Positions 33,132 through 44,264 of a stretch of 64,000 nucleotides of DNA are shown piece after piece. The stretch's first letter is position 1; every line of letters begins with the position of its first letter. The position numbers and the translations under genes were made by a program. This stretch comes from Liopterus haemorrhoidalis (lineage: Eukaryota; Arthropoda; Insecta; Coleoptera; Dytiscidae), in NCBI GenBank assembly GCA_963971575.1, contig OZ020624.1, positions 5,461,001 through 5,525,000 of the forward strand, given 5' to 3'. Under the pieces are notes generated by a model. That model ran no database searches and had not been told where the DNA came from. It saw only the letters and a list, made by a program, of their open reading frames with translations.

Positions 33132-34270
33132 GGGCCATGTTCATAATGTTTTACTAAATCTTAGTAGCACTACTAAGACAAGTATACTAAGCGTTACTAA
33201 AAATGGGTGTTCATAATACAGAATTATTGTTAGTAGTGCTTAGTAAATTGTAATTTAATAGTACAGATTTAGAAGTGCGGAGAGTCTGTATTAAATACAT
33301 TAAAATAGCAATTGTGTTCATAATACTGATTGACTTTAATCATGTATATGAGAGATTTGCGTGATGTTCGTGAAATTCGTGAATTACGGGCACAATTACC
33401 AAGAAAATTTTATAGTAAAAGAAAAATGTATTGGAAATATTAAGTGAAGAAGATTTCAAAAAAAATTATAGATTTTCAAAAGACAGAGTTCGAACATTAA
33501 TTGAAATCTTACATGACGATATAAAACCGGTATCTTCAAAAGGTGGAAGTATTTCTACTGAACTCCAAATATGTATTGCTTTACGTTATTTTGCGAAAGG
33601 TTCATATCAACAAGATATAGGTAAGTAGTTAATAACATGAATAATGAGTTACCATTATGTTTTTATTCAGAATTCTTTTAACATAACAATGCTTATTGTA
33701 GCTGATTTACATGGAGTCAGCAGACCAACTGTCTCGTGAATTATAAAATGTGTTAGTTTTGTCTTAGTCAGAAAACGACCACAATTTATATTATTTCCTG
33801 CAGAACTAGAAACTGTAAAACGAAAATTTTATGACATTGCTCAAATGCCTAATATAGTTGGTGCTATTGATGGGACGCACATAAAAATCAAAAACCCAGG
33901 TGGACCTTATCGTGATGCATATGTATGTCGTAAAGGTTTCCATTCATTAAATGTACAGGTAAATTTATTTCCAAAATGTATGACAATAAGATAATTTATT
34001 ATATTTTTTCACAGGTTATTTGTGATGCAAATTGTAAAATAACCGATAATACAAGCTAGTAACACGCCTTCCATCTCTTTTAACATGTTGAACAGTGCAT
34101 ATGTCTATCTCTTTCTAATGCCAACAGCAACGTTGTCAAATTTACATCGATATTAGTTAAAATATCTTAGTATTGTGATTATGAACACTACTAACGATAG
34201 TATCCTACTTGCTTATTTTAACAAGTAACGCTTAATCGCAATATTTAGTAAAAGATTATGAACATGGCCC
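33132..34270 (+). mobile_element. Harbinger element, internally deleted
   Basis: Inverted ends GGGCCATGTTCATAAT (33132) and inverse (ending 34270); flanking ATT at 33129-33131 and 34271-34273. Carries part of a HARBI1-type transposase. Confidence 0.8.
33431..34048 (+). pseudogene. HARBI1-type DDE transposase, three partial exons
   Basis: Exon 1 (to 33620): SEEDFKKNYRFSKDRVRTLI and TELQICIALRYFAKGSYQQD, donor GTAAGT at 33621. Exon 2 (33702-33958): ADLHGVSRPTVS, stop, then IVGAIDGTHIKIKNPGG (first catalytic Asp) and VCRKGFHSLNVQ, donor at 33959. Exon 3 from 34015: VICDANC, then the frame is lost by deletion, with the second Asp and final Glu missing. Both introns are short with GT/AG borders. 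The exon 1 start is a guess; coding character begins about 33340-33430. Confidence 0.85.
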
Positions 34271-34718
34271 ATTATGTTTTAATTCAGGTCCGTTGGATAA
34301 CCTGTGAAATTTACTAAAGACAGTGCTAATTTGTCCCAAATAGGTTGGTTAAATATTACAATACTGTCAAACAATTTATGTGATGTGTGAATTTTCACAC
34401 ATTTCAGGGTTTAGCAGGTATAAAGTAAGTGAATGATGATTATTTGGGTGGCCAAAACAAATTTAATCTTAAAATATTGTTTTTTTTATATATTGCTAGG
34501 TTCATAAAGATTTTGAAAATTGCGCTTATGGCTTCCATTGGTTGTTTTAAGTCATAACTCCGCTCTCATTTCGTGTATTCAAGTTCAACAATATCCACTG
34601 GTTTTTAAATTTACGCTTTTAAAAATTAAATGCAACATTTGCCCAAATTTAACTAGAATTTTGAAAAAATAATTTAAACAAAATAAAAATGCAAAAAAAA
34701 ACAAAAAAAATAAAATTA

Positions 34719-34789
34719 CCTCGAGACCGGAACCCTTATTTTCAAATTAGAAAGCGAGAGCGCTAACCATTCCACCATGAAAGCATGCT
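34719..34789 (-). other. tRNA-like module 1 in DINE-like copy C
   Basis: On the minus strand TGGTGGAATGGTTAGCGC (A-box-like), putative anticodon loop TTTCTAA, then GGTTCCGGTCTCG (B-box-like). Resembles tRNA-Arg(TCT) in the D-arm. T-runs follow (plus-strand A-runs 34694-34711). Confidence 0.55.
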
Positions 34790-34915
34790 GGTTTACTTTG
34801 TTACATAAGTTATTAAATATTTTACATGGTCAAGCAAAAAACACAAAAATGTGTTATTTTCCGAAAACATAATCAGAAAATAAAAATGCAAAAAAAAACA
34901 AAAAAAAATAAAATT

Positions 34916-34980
34916 GTCTCGAGACCATAGTTTGCAAATTAGAAAGCGAGAACGCTAACCATTCCACCATGAAAGCATGC
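34916..34980 (-). other. tRNA-like module 2 in DINE-like copy C
   Basis: Tandem duplicate of module 1 with its flanking sequence. It has the same D-arm text, GTTCTCGCTTTCTAATTTGC in the middle, and a shortened B-box region (GGTCTCGAGAC). Confidence 0.55.
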
Positions 34981-35516
34981 TGGTTTACTTTGTTACATAA
35001 GTTATTAAATATTTTACATGGTTTTACATCAGATCAAAAATTCCACTTGTACTATTCCGGTTCACACAAATGTACATTACTTAGAATTTTTTCAGATTTT
35101 TAGTTTAAACCAGTTGGGCTACAGGGTGTGGGACAACATTTGTACAATTTTGGCAAAAATCGCGTCAAAATAATTTATTTTGCAAAAATAAAATTTTGTT
35201 CGTTAATCCACGTACTAAGGGCTTTCATTTGATACCTTACTCAGAATTTAAAAAAAAATATATTATTTTCGATGAGCAGATATTTGTTTATATTTTTAAG
35301 GGTATATATTTTTTAGATGTTTTAGTATTTTTCCTATGTGCGGGTCAAAGAGTTGTATAAACATCCCAAATTTCAACTCTCTAGGTTTAACCGTTTGGCT
35401 ACAATTTTTACCGAACAGACAGGCAGGCAGACAGACAGACAGAGAGACAAACAGACAGACAGACGACAAAATGACGGTATAAGAGTTTTTTGGTAATACC
35501 TACAAAACCTTAAAAA

Positions 35517-36095
35517 CAAGTTCCATTTGCCGGACGACATTTTTTCTCATCTTATAAAATAATTTTATGCCAGAACTAATTTTAAAACCAATGCCTGAGT
35601 TTTTATGTTTGTAAAATTTTTCTGCCTGTGTTCCATAGGAATAAAAATTAAAATTATGATGAAATTTTTCCATAATAAAAAAAAAATAGTGTTACCCAGA
35701 TGGAATTCGAAATAAATTACATTTTTAATAAACGTTATACGTTTTTTTATTAAGTTAAATTGTAGACTTTAATTGCGAAATTTACAGTTGAAGAGATATA
35801 TTAGAAGATGAGAGATTTTGGTTTTTAAAGAGTAATATTCATGTGACAACTCATGGATATTGAGGCATTGAAAAAAGAGGAAGGAAAGTATTGGTTTTTA
35901 TCTCTTATGACTTGAGCTACACAGCGCGTTGATAAGTTAAAATAGCAACTTTTATATCAAATCAGAAGCAGAGTCAGCGAAGATGATAGGCGGTACTACC
36001 TATCACAGAACACATTATACCTATAGACACAGGTAAATAGATCGAAATAACAATTTGGCTATTTCAATAGATCTTATAGGCAACGTGACTTAGAG
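35517..36095. other. no gene recognised
   Basis: AT-rich spacer between the DINE-like copy and the hAT end. Confidence 0.5.
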
Positions 36096-36301
36096 CAGTG
36101 TTACTCAACCGGTGGTCCGCGGACCACTGGTGGTCCTCAGCAAAATTTTAGTGGTCCGCGAAAGGCTTATGAATAATTATTTTTGAGATTTTTTGTTAAT
36201 TTTTTATGATCTTTTGTTCGTTTTCTGTGATTTTTGTTCATTTTTCAGTGATTTTTACTCTTTATTATATATCTGTTTATTCCCTACATAACAAGTCTTA
36301 A

Positions 36302-36859
36302 CTAAAATATAAATCTTATTTCTACCTGTCGCATTTGCTTTGTTTTGGAATCAACAATTTTCCTATTATTTTCTTTTTCTTTAATTTCTTTTCTTCTCTC
36401 CATTACCTCTTTCATCCATGTGTATCCGCAGCCATTTGAGTTTAAAATATCTTCTCTTGTTCCTCCTTTGCTTCTCATTTCTTCACATCCTTCCAGCATA
36501 TGTTCAATCGTCTCCCTTTCTTCTATGCACATTCTACATCGTTTATCCTCTTCTTTTAACAAAAATTTGTTCACCATTTCTTCATTCCCACATCTAAACC
36601 TTGCAATTATTCTTTTTTTTCCGTTTTTTTTAGATACAGTGGTCTTTGCATGTTCCAATTTTTTTGTACTTATTATTGTACCTTGTTTCATTCATTCTCT
36701 CGCTTAATTCTTGTTGCTGTATGTCCTTCATTCTTTCTACCATCTGCTGCATTCCATGTCCACTTTCTATTTTCCTCCGTACTTCTTCTGTTGAAAAGCC
36801 TCCGTATTCATACATTTTACTTCTTTTTATCTCCCATTTTGATGATTTGTTTAATAGTA
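36302..36859 (-). pseudogene. LINE C-terminal fragment (family of 20.1-21.3 kb)
   Basis: The minus strand encodes KKRIIARFRCGNEEMVNKFL and a Cys/His cluster (CRMCIEERETIEHMLEGC), matching the C-terminus of the 20.1-kb LINE. Upstream part (36700-36859) encodes GYGGFSTEEV-like text. Confidence 0.75.
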
Positions 36860-36860
36860 G

Positions 36861-38111
36861 GGTAAAGTTGGTATAGATGCCCCAGTGGGATAAACGCCCC
36901 ACTTCGCATATATCCATAACAGTGTGTTTTTTTATCATTTCAGTACTGACAGTTTGTACGAGAAACACAGTCTTCTGAAATAAATGTGTTAAATTATTTT
37001 TAAATGTTAATAGTTTATGAAAAATTAAATTGTAAAGGTACGTGCTCATATGAGTGGTTGTATTTCAATAATTACGACATTTTGTCTTAAGGTTTTATGA
37101 CGTAACTATAACTTTAACAAAATTAGTTTCATTACTAGGTATCAGAAGACACTTAACCTCACATTATACAGTAGAAAATAATGCTCAATATTGTATACAT
37201 TCGAAATAAACAGATGGGGCATCTATCCCATAAAAAAAGGATAAAGGCCGCAATAAATGTGGGATATATGGCTCGGGCATTGTATATATAATCTTATAAT
37301 AAAATATATATAAATATATATATAATCTTATACTAACATTTTCCCAAGGACAAGCAACAACATATATGCCAAAATAGATACTTTGAAAAAATATCACAAA
37401 AATATGAAAAGTTTTAAAAATTTATTAAGTCCTATCAAAAATTGTTTCAAATAAAAGTTGTTAATTATTACTTGTACAGTAATTTTTGTAGAATAGATGT
37501 TTTAGAAAATTTTCTCTGTTGTGAAATATTCGCAAAAATCTTAAAACCGACACGAGTAAACTTACATTTATGGTTGAACGATTTGTACCAAAAGTTGAAC
37601 AACTGGTGCCATTGAGGTCAAAAACTTTTATGAAGTTTCATAAAAACCGTTTGGCCAAAATTGTTCTACACATCCTAATGGACCGACAGACACACAGACC
37701 AACAGACATCATGCTAAAAATAGTCAAAATCGGTATGACCACTCCGTACATACGTTGGCAGTCGGTAAAAAAAAAATAATAAATTGTAATTTTGATTAAA
37801 TTGTAATTTTTAATTGTTATTTTAAAAAAATATTAAAATTATTGGTCAATATCAAATGCATTATTTTAGTAAGGCATAAATACCACCATATGGGGCAAAA
37901 ATCCCATCGATATGGGATATATGGACAATTACAGTACTATTTTAAATCATTAATTTTATATATTTAGAATAATTATAAGTGTTTTAATCCTATGTTATTG
38001 TGTAGTAAGATTATCTAAGAATTATAGTAAAGTAACAGATAAAGTTTAATAATTAAGATTAATGCAACACGATTGTTTTTCTATAACTGGGGCATCTATC
38101 CCACCTTTACC
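36861..38111. mobile_element. inverted-repeat element with GGGGCATCTATCCCA motifs
   Basis: GGTAAAGTTGGTATAGATGC at 36861 faces GGTAAAGGTGGGATAGATGC (inverse, ending 38111). Variants of the dyad GGGGCATCTATCCCA also occur inside (near 37206 and 37894). No transposase recognised. It is flanked by about 140 bp of duplicated LINE sequence. Confidence 0.7.
37420..37790 (-). repeat. family F repeat fragment
   Basis: Minus strand matches 7860-7990 (TTTACTCGTGTCGRTTTTAA, TTTTTGCGAATATTT) and has an imperfect CAGACACACAGAC microsatellite-like stretch. Lies inside the element at 36861-38111. Confidence 0.5.
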
Positions 38112-38350
38112 ATATGTCCTTTCCCCATTCTTTTTATACTAGTCATTTAAATGGGCTGCGTTAGGCACAAATAGCCTTTGTTGCTGTGCGCCAAAAAATT
38201 AACTAACTAACAAACATTCTTTTTATCATATGCTGCATTCCATGTCCACTTTCTATTTTCCTCCGTACTTCTTCTGTTGAAAAGCCTCCGTATTCATACA
38301 TTTTACTTCTTTTTATCTCCCATGTTGATGGTTTGATGATTTGTTTAGTA
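38112..38350 (-). repeat. second copy of the LINE segment at 36719-36859
   Basis: TGCTGCATTCCATGTCCACT and following text repeat 36746-36855 almost exactly, ending TTGTTTAGTAGTAC. Interrupted by the 77-bp LINE tail. Confidence 0.85.
38138..38214 (+). mobile_element. 77-bp LINE 3' tail insertion with 12-bp target duplication
   Basis: Flanked by CATTCTTTTTAT at 38126-38137 and 38215-38226. Contains TAGCCTTTGTTGCTGTGCGC and ends TTAACTAACTAAC; the same tail ends the LINE at 61926-62451. Confidence 0.85.
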
Positions 38351-38430
38351 GTACATTTATTTTTTGTGGTCCGCGGTAGAAAATCAAATATTTTACTAGC
38401 CTGTGGTACGTTTTCGGTTGAGAAACACTG

Positions 38431-38780
38431 GTATAAACTACTTTAATACGAAATTTGCTCAATTTCTCATTTAAATTACTCTTGTATTGAATTTATATGT
38501 TTCAATTTAAAAATTTCTGTGCACAATCAATTTCGTCAGCAAATCATCCGTGATATTGCACAACTACGATTTACCAAGAGCTACAATTTAACAGAAAAGT
38601 CAATATCGAAATATTTGACATCCTCTCTAAACACTTACTTGTATTTTATTGGAGTTCATTGTTTACTACTACAGCTAATAGCCTCAGTTCAATATCTGAC
38701 AAAAATACACGCTTAGTAACTTTACGAAATCGAAAATTGTTTTAGAAATAGATATATTGGCAATAATAAAATATCATGTG
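38431..38780. other. no gene recognised
   Basis: AT-rich spacer between the hAT and the LINE tail. Confidence 0.5.
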
Positions 38781-38781
38781 G

Positions 38782-38814
<33 letters not shown>

Positions 38815-40783
38815 TTATTAATGTTAATAAAATGTATACATTTTTTACATACGTCAAAAATACAAACACATATTACATTGATAGAATCATAAGTGTACAT
38901 TTATCATTAAATTAACTTATTAATTAATTATTGGAACCAATGGATGTAAAATCACAATTACAATATTCTTCGAAATTGTAAAATGCTTTTTCTTTTAGTG
39001 TTTTCTTTAATACAGAATTAAATTTGTTTGTGGGCAAAGATTTGACAGATTGGGGAAGAACATTGTAAAAACGTGTCGCATAATAATTAAGTGAGTATCG
39101 TGATGACACGAGTCTCACATGTCCAGGTCTTATCAAATCTTTACCCCTTGTATTTTAATTGTGTACATCCATTTGAAGTGTTTGGTCAGCTATATTAGAA
39201 TGAACGTGGGTTAAACAATATAGTATATAAAGTGAGGGTAGTGTCAATATGTTAAAATTTATAAAAATATTTTTAGAATCTTGCCTGTATGCTATGTCAC
39301 CAATAATTCTAACAACACGCCTTTGCAGCCTAAATATTCTTGCCGCATGTGAAGAATGACCCCCATGCCAGTAATGCATATGTCATTCTTGACTGAAATA
39401 GGGCGTAGTATGCTGTCATTAGAACATCTCGAGTAACGTTATTTTTTAATTTTCGTATGCAGTAGATGGTCTTACACCAGTTATTAGCCATTTCTTCTAC
39501 ATGTTTTTCCCAGTTAAGATTTGGACCTATGATTACTCCAAGAAATTTAACAGTATCGTTAGAGAGAGGGAGTTTCATTGAAAAACAAAGCTGTTTGGTT
39601 TTAGAATTATTAAGGCTTAGTGCGTTGACTGTATACCAATCTTCTGCAGATTTTATAGTCCGATTGACATTATCAGTAAGTTCATGAAACTTTAAGGACT
39701 GTGTTAGCAAAGTTGTATCATCTGCATAAAGAATAGTTTTTGCTTTATCTAGAAAAAGAGGTAGATCATTGACGTAAATTAAAAATAGCAGAGGCCCAAG
39801 AATAGACCCTTGGGGTACACCGCATTTGATAGTGAGTTCCTCAGATGTAACTTCATTAGATAATACATACTGTTTCCTGTTTGTTAAATATGATTGTAGG
39901 AAGTTGGAGCTGTTCGTACTTATGTTATAGAATTTAAATTTTTTAATTAAAATATCATGAGGCAAGCAGTCAAATGCCTTTGATAAGTCAAAGAACGTTG
40001 CAATACTATGATGTCCCTTGTCAAACCCGTTTGTTATAAATTGGACGAATTTTAAAATTGCAGTACAAGTAGACCTTCCAGCTCTAAAACCAAACTGATT
40101 ATTATTTAATAATTTGTTAATCTCGAAATGTTCCAATAACTGCGTGAATAAAATTTTCTCAAAAATTTTCGAGAAAACTGGTGTAAGGGATATGGGCCTG
40201 TAGTTGTTTAAATCATTCCTATATTTTCCTTTATGAATAGGGATTGTTTTTGTTAATTTTAAAACAGATGGAAAAATATTAAAATTTAGACATTGGTTAA
40301 AAAGTGTGCAAAGGGGATCTATGATTACGTCTGTAACTTTTTTTACAAAGACCATGTTTAATTCGTAGGCATCTTTACTTCTAGAGTTTTTTATTGACTT
40401 TATGGCATCTCGTATTTGATTGTGCGTTATTGCTTGGAAGTCAAAAGGGGGTGCATTAAAATTATGTTTAACTGAATTTACTATTTGTATTGGGTCTGTG
40501 TTGGTTCCTGATAAATTTGTAATTATTTTTTGTGGGATATTAATAAAAAAATTGTTAATTTCGTTTGGTGATTTGGTGATGAGGGACATGAATTATGCTT
40601 TTTTGAGGGTCTATTTTTGTTAATTACATCCCACACAGCTCTAGGCGTGTTGTTAGAATTAGAGATGTAATTGCAATTTGCCTGGATTTTACAAGACTGC
40701 AACATCCGTCTATAAAAATTTCTGTATTCATTTCTCATCTTCCTAGCTTCTGGTGTGGAATTTTGTAAGTAATACTGATGCAA
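38782..40783 (-). mobile_element. CR1/Jockey-type LINE, 5'-truncated
   Basis: Minus-strand element with (TAA)n tail at 38785-38820 and coding sequence to 40783. A 15-bp snap-back hairpin lies at the 5' break (40765-40799). Confidence 0.8.
38924..40783 (-). pseudogene. LINE ORF2 reverse transcriptase, most complete in the window
   Basis: Main frame 40589-39330 (419 residues): NYRPISLTPVFSKIFEKI (~129), QFGFRAGRST (~165), DLSKAFDCLPHDIL (201), CGVPQGSILGPLLF (256), catalytic YADD (288-291), KFLGVIIG...NWEKHVE and FQSRMTYALLAWG. An upstream frame to 40783 adds the pre-RT linker (RNEYRNFYRRML, AVWDVINK); downstream frames to 38924 add ARIFRLQRRVVRIIG and the C-terminal YSLNYYATRFYNVLPQSVK. Three frameshifts; the endonuclease is absent. 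Copies itself by target-primed reverse transcription when intact. Confidence 0.9.
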
Positions 40784-40949
40784 GATCAGTATTACTTACA
40801 TACAGGACAATTCATAGGAAAGAACTTGGCAAGTGGATCCTATACAGTCAATTGGATAAGTTGACTTATTTATTTCTTTGAATATTGATAGTTATATTTT
40901 TAATTCCACCTACATAAATTCTACCTTTCTCTATTCAGTTATTTTAAGT

Positions 40950-41030
40950 CAGGGGTCCCCAAAATTTTTTGACCTTCGACCCCCAGAAGAGTTTCTAGAC
41001 TTCTTATCGACCCCCTCTATTTTACCTCGG
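40950..41030 (+). repeat. hAT-type left end
   Basis: CAGGGGTCCCCAAAA followed by TTTGACCTTCGACCCCCAG; classic hAT end. No right end found. Confidence 0.45.
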
Positions 41031-41363
41031 ACTATATATATATTTCTTACATTCCAGCCTTCTGTTGGTGTTTCTTCTTTCGTAGTCTCCGCCACGAAGA
41101 CCATTTGTGTGACCATCTCGCCTCCTAACGCTACTTAGGCTAGAAGCGGGCGCCACAGTCTTTATCGTGGGCAAGGGCTCGGTCGAGAATTTCGGAGATC
41201 TTTTTGTTGCAGAGTTTTGTTGCATATTTACAAAATATGATAAGTATGTGACTTAGGTGGGTTTTACACGATTCAATTTATAGATCAAATAATTGAAAAA
41301 GTTGACATTCAATTAATTAATGTGTGTAAAGTGTAAAAAATTCGTCAATTAATTGATCAATTA
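41031..41363. other. no gene recognised
   Basis: Contains a small GC-richer patch (41085-41200) and a CAATTAATTGATCAATTAAT dyad near 41345. No coding family recognised. Confidence 0.45.
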
Positions 41364-41610
41364 ATGGTACTTTATAATCTTCACTTCTTCGATTTCGCTT
41401 CCTTACCATTCCCATCTTACTCTCTTTCTCTCCCCATATTTTCCGAACATTTCACCTTCGTTTTGTCTCTGTTTACCTCTAATTTCTTTCTTTTAAAGTA
41501 TTTGTCCGCTCTTCACTTCTTATTCCTTCACCGCCATCAATGTCATATCATCCGCGTACCCTAGTGCCCATAACTTTCTTCTTCCCACCACCACTCCTCC
41601 GACTGGCCCC
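41364..41610 (-). pseudogene. LINE reverse transcriptase fragment (family of 20.1 kb)
   Basis: The minus strand encodes GYADDMTLM (catalytic YADD) and VRWEW...SEIEEVKIIKY with breaks, matching 5581-5810. Confidence 0.65.
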
Positions 41611-42257
41611 TTCTTCATTGTTTCTTCCAAATCAGCCAACACTGGCAATATATTTAATTTATGTAAAATTTTTAATAGCCAACAAAAAAATATCTTGGTC
41701 GCCTCAAATGAGGAAACATCGTAAATGGATTAACTATTTGGTTGGGCAAATCCGTTTCGCGTTGGGCTTTTAGCTTTGACAGCATGCCGTAAACTCTATT
41801 ATTTCACCCTTAATACTATTTATATGGTAATGATTAATTTAACAATTTACCAGATACTATTTCGAGGAGTTCTACGTAGCAAATTAAGAAGAAATATCGA
41901 CAGTTTGACAGTTGATAAACCAAAATGTGGGTTTTAAAAGAAATACATTTACAAAATTTGAGACATCAGAATTTCCTAGAAATCCCTAAAATGATTTGCG
42001 TATTCACATACCAAAGAGAACTTTCGTGAATCTAGAAATTGGGCTTTATATATTTAAGCTCTTATTTTTAGTTTACACTTCACTGTCAATCTTGTTTCTG
42101 CTTTCTGAATCTTTAATTGCACCGTCGAACCAAGTCGATATGAATATTGTAGAGTAAATCCACAACAAAACTCTTGTTAATAATTAATATCCATTAGGAA
42201 CTAGGAGTTTTAGAAAGTTTTAAAGTATATATCTGGATCAAGCACTAGGCTTAAAAA
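41611..42257. other. no gene recognised
   Basis: AT-rich; nothing assignable. Confidence 0.5.
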
Positions 42258-42740
42258 TCAAGTTATTCTTAATCTTCGAATAAAGGGAAATGTATGATGA
42301 GTTAATAAAAAGATTTCAAATAGATAATAAAGTAACATTTTTCTATTTGTCATTAAATTGCGCCATGTATTTGTAAAGAGGGATTTTTCTTTCCAGTCTG
42401 GGCTGAGCACCTGACATAAATTGAAGTAAATTCTTACTTTGTCTTGTAATTTAGAAGCTCCCACATTTCTGCATCCTCCTTCCAACTCTGAGTACAGTAA
42501 TATTTGGGGTAACCTAGTATTTGGTATTCTTCTGACGTCCAACACACCTGACGCAACTTAATTTGATGCAGCATAGTCTCAATACTAACGATATCAGCTT
42601 CAAAACTTCTGTGCTGGGCATATAATCTTGCAATTTGACTCTCAATATCGTCCTACGGCATCGTTAATGGAATCTTTCTAGAGTTTTAATATGCCGTCTA
42701 TAGACACACAATGAATCAATGCCACAGAGAAGTGTTGCAA
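42258..42740 (-). pseudogene. LINE C-terminal fragment
   Basis: The minus strand encodes, with frameshifts, YRRHIKTLERFH, SIETMLHQIKLR and RIPNTRLPQILLYSELEGG, a conserved C-terminal order (LERFHQR... SIE.ML....LRW.GHV.RM...RLP) of several insect LINE groups. Clade uncertain. Confidence 0.65.
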
Positions 42741-42759
42741 TTGTAACCATAGACTACCA

Positions 42760-43435
42760 ATGATGGAAGTCCACCGCAAAAGCAATTGCGAGATTCAACT
42801 GTTCCAGTCCAATACGGCCATCCCGAAGGACTGCCGTATCCGATATGCGGTTCCAGTATTCACCCCCCTCAAGGAATCTAACACATGGCTATTTTCATTA
42901 CCGTCCAGGGAAACCATCACCATCACAGGCAAGACTCAAGGCGCTACACGATCATACGACGAAAGGATACCAAGAAGTGGCAGTATAATTATATCCCGCA
43001 ATTGCCGAACCTATTTCAAAACTTACATCCTAACTCCCAGAGATGTCATGAAGTCCACAGTTTTTCTAAATTTTATTCCTACCTATAATTTAACCGAACA
43101 CTTGTCCAATTTTTCTTACGTTTTTCCTAAAATATCCACCTTAAACCCAGAAGAACATACTACAGCCACTTGTTTACAATCACGAGGATCTATCCAAGAT
43201 TAGAGAACGCCTGGAGCATATGAAGAAGAAGGTCGAAGACAACGACATCCTACTCACCCAACACCAGGTGATGAAGAAGAACACATCATTCACCTACTGG
43301 GCACTAGGTGCCACGGCGCTAATGATTATTCTTATATTATTGTCCAGGTTATGGAGCGCATGTCGCACTATTACGTGCCCTTTTTTTCCCCAGGTGAAAT
43401 CTTTTATAGACACCAGGGTGTTAATTCGTCCCTGA
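42760..43435 (+). pseudogene. env-like remnant of an insect Gypsy/errantivirus-type element
   Basis: Two consecutive frames (42760-43203 and 43220-43435). The first has a Cys-rich ectodomain segment with several NxT/S sites, and the second a linker with a coiled-coil tendency, then a hydrophobic membrane segment of about 20 residues (roughly residues 25-45) followed by a short tail. This order resembles the C-terminal part of errantivirus-type envelope proteins. A frame break near 43203 separates the parts. No gag, pol or LTR is recognised nearby. Old fragment; moderate confidence. Confidence 0.5.
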
Positions 43436-43559
43436 TAGTGTCGGATTCTCCAGTTGGCCTACCGACTAAAACCCCTGCTTGTGCCCTAGTTTGTCTCCAA
43501 GGAACTGTTTAAGTTAACTTGGCGTCTTGGAGACTGGCATAGCTGACTTATTTCAAGCT

Positions 43560-44190
43560 GCATTTCTTAGTTGCTTTTCCTCTTCATGCCGAGTGCGCTC
43601 TTCTGCTTCTTTACTTTTCATTATTTTTTCCAACATGTTCCGTAAATGCTCCTACGTTTTTGAGTTCTCCATCACTTTAGGTACTAGGTTTTCCGGGGTT
43701 ATGTTCTCACTTGTCACCGTACTTGCCATTTCCCTTTCTCTGTGCCACCTTCCACAGATAAAAATCGTATGCTCTGCCGTGTCCACTTCATCGCAGTACA
43801 TGCAATTGTCATGTTGCTCCTTTTGAATCCTCTTTGTATATGCTCTAAAAGAACATATACACAGTGCGATCCCCGTCAGCGCCTGTGTCACGAAATAATT
43901 TAACCGTTTGTGCTTGCAGGCACTCCATACCCTTACGTCCGGGATTAGTTTCCTGGTCCATGCTCCCTTTTCGGATTTCTCCCACTCTTCTTGCCACTTT
44001 GACATACTCTCTTCCCTTGCATTGGGTCGGGTATCACTACCGCCGCCCTTATTCTTTATCGCTGTCCTCGCTTCCGCTAAGATGTATAGTGGAAGAGTCC
44101 CCGTAATGACTTGAAGAGCTGCTGTCGATACTGTCCGATATGCTGAAGCAACGCCTATCAGTGTCTTCCTTGGACCCCTCTCGATCAGGG
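43560..44190 (-). pseudogene. R1-clade LINE C-terminal fragment
   Basis: The minus strand encodes TVSTAALQVITGTLPLYILA, then WQEEWEKSEKGAWTRKLIPD, QALTGIALCICSFRAY and a Cys/His cluster (CMYCDEVDTAEHTIFICGRW). The WQ..W....G.WT..LIPD block and the C..C...H....C finger are hallmarks of R1-type ORF2 C-termini. Frame broken near 44006. Confidence 0.8.
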
Positions 44191-44264
44191 TTTTATACTA
44201 TTACGTGCTCTACAGCCAGCCATTCAGTCGGACCAGAGTCACCCATCCAGATGGTAGTCATGGG

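Larger units (their letters stand above)
34378..35516 (-). mobile_element. DINE-1/Helentron-like element, copy C
   Basis: Palindrome GTGTGAATTTTCACAC at 34385-34400, inverted repeat CAGGGTTTAGCAGGTAT, CCAAT-like patch near 34530, two tandem tRNA-like modules (34719-34789, 34916-34980), AT-rich body, (CAGR)n at 35416-35462 and outer repeat ATACCTACAAAACC near 35497-35510. Element sense is the minus strand. Confidence 0.65.
36096..38430. mobile_element. hAT element swollen by nested insertions
   Basis: Ends CAGTGTTACTCAACC (36096) and the inverse of CAGTGTTTCTCAACC (ending 38430), each followed by GGTCCGCGG-type subterminal sequence. No clear 8-bp duplication now. Inside lie LINE pieces, another inverted-repeat element and a 77-bp LINE tail. 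Confidence 0.75.

Noticed and set aside
36345..36876. Overlapping plus-strand frames rich in Leu/Ser/Phe that look like membrane proteins
   Set aside because: They are the reverse strand of the Lys/Glu-rich LINE C-terminus on the minus strand.
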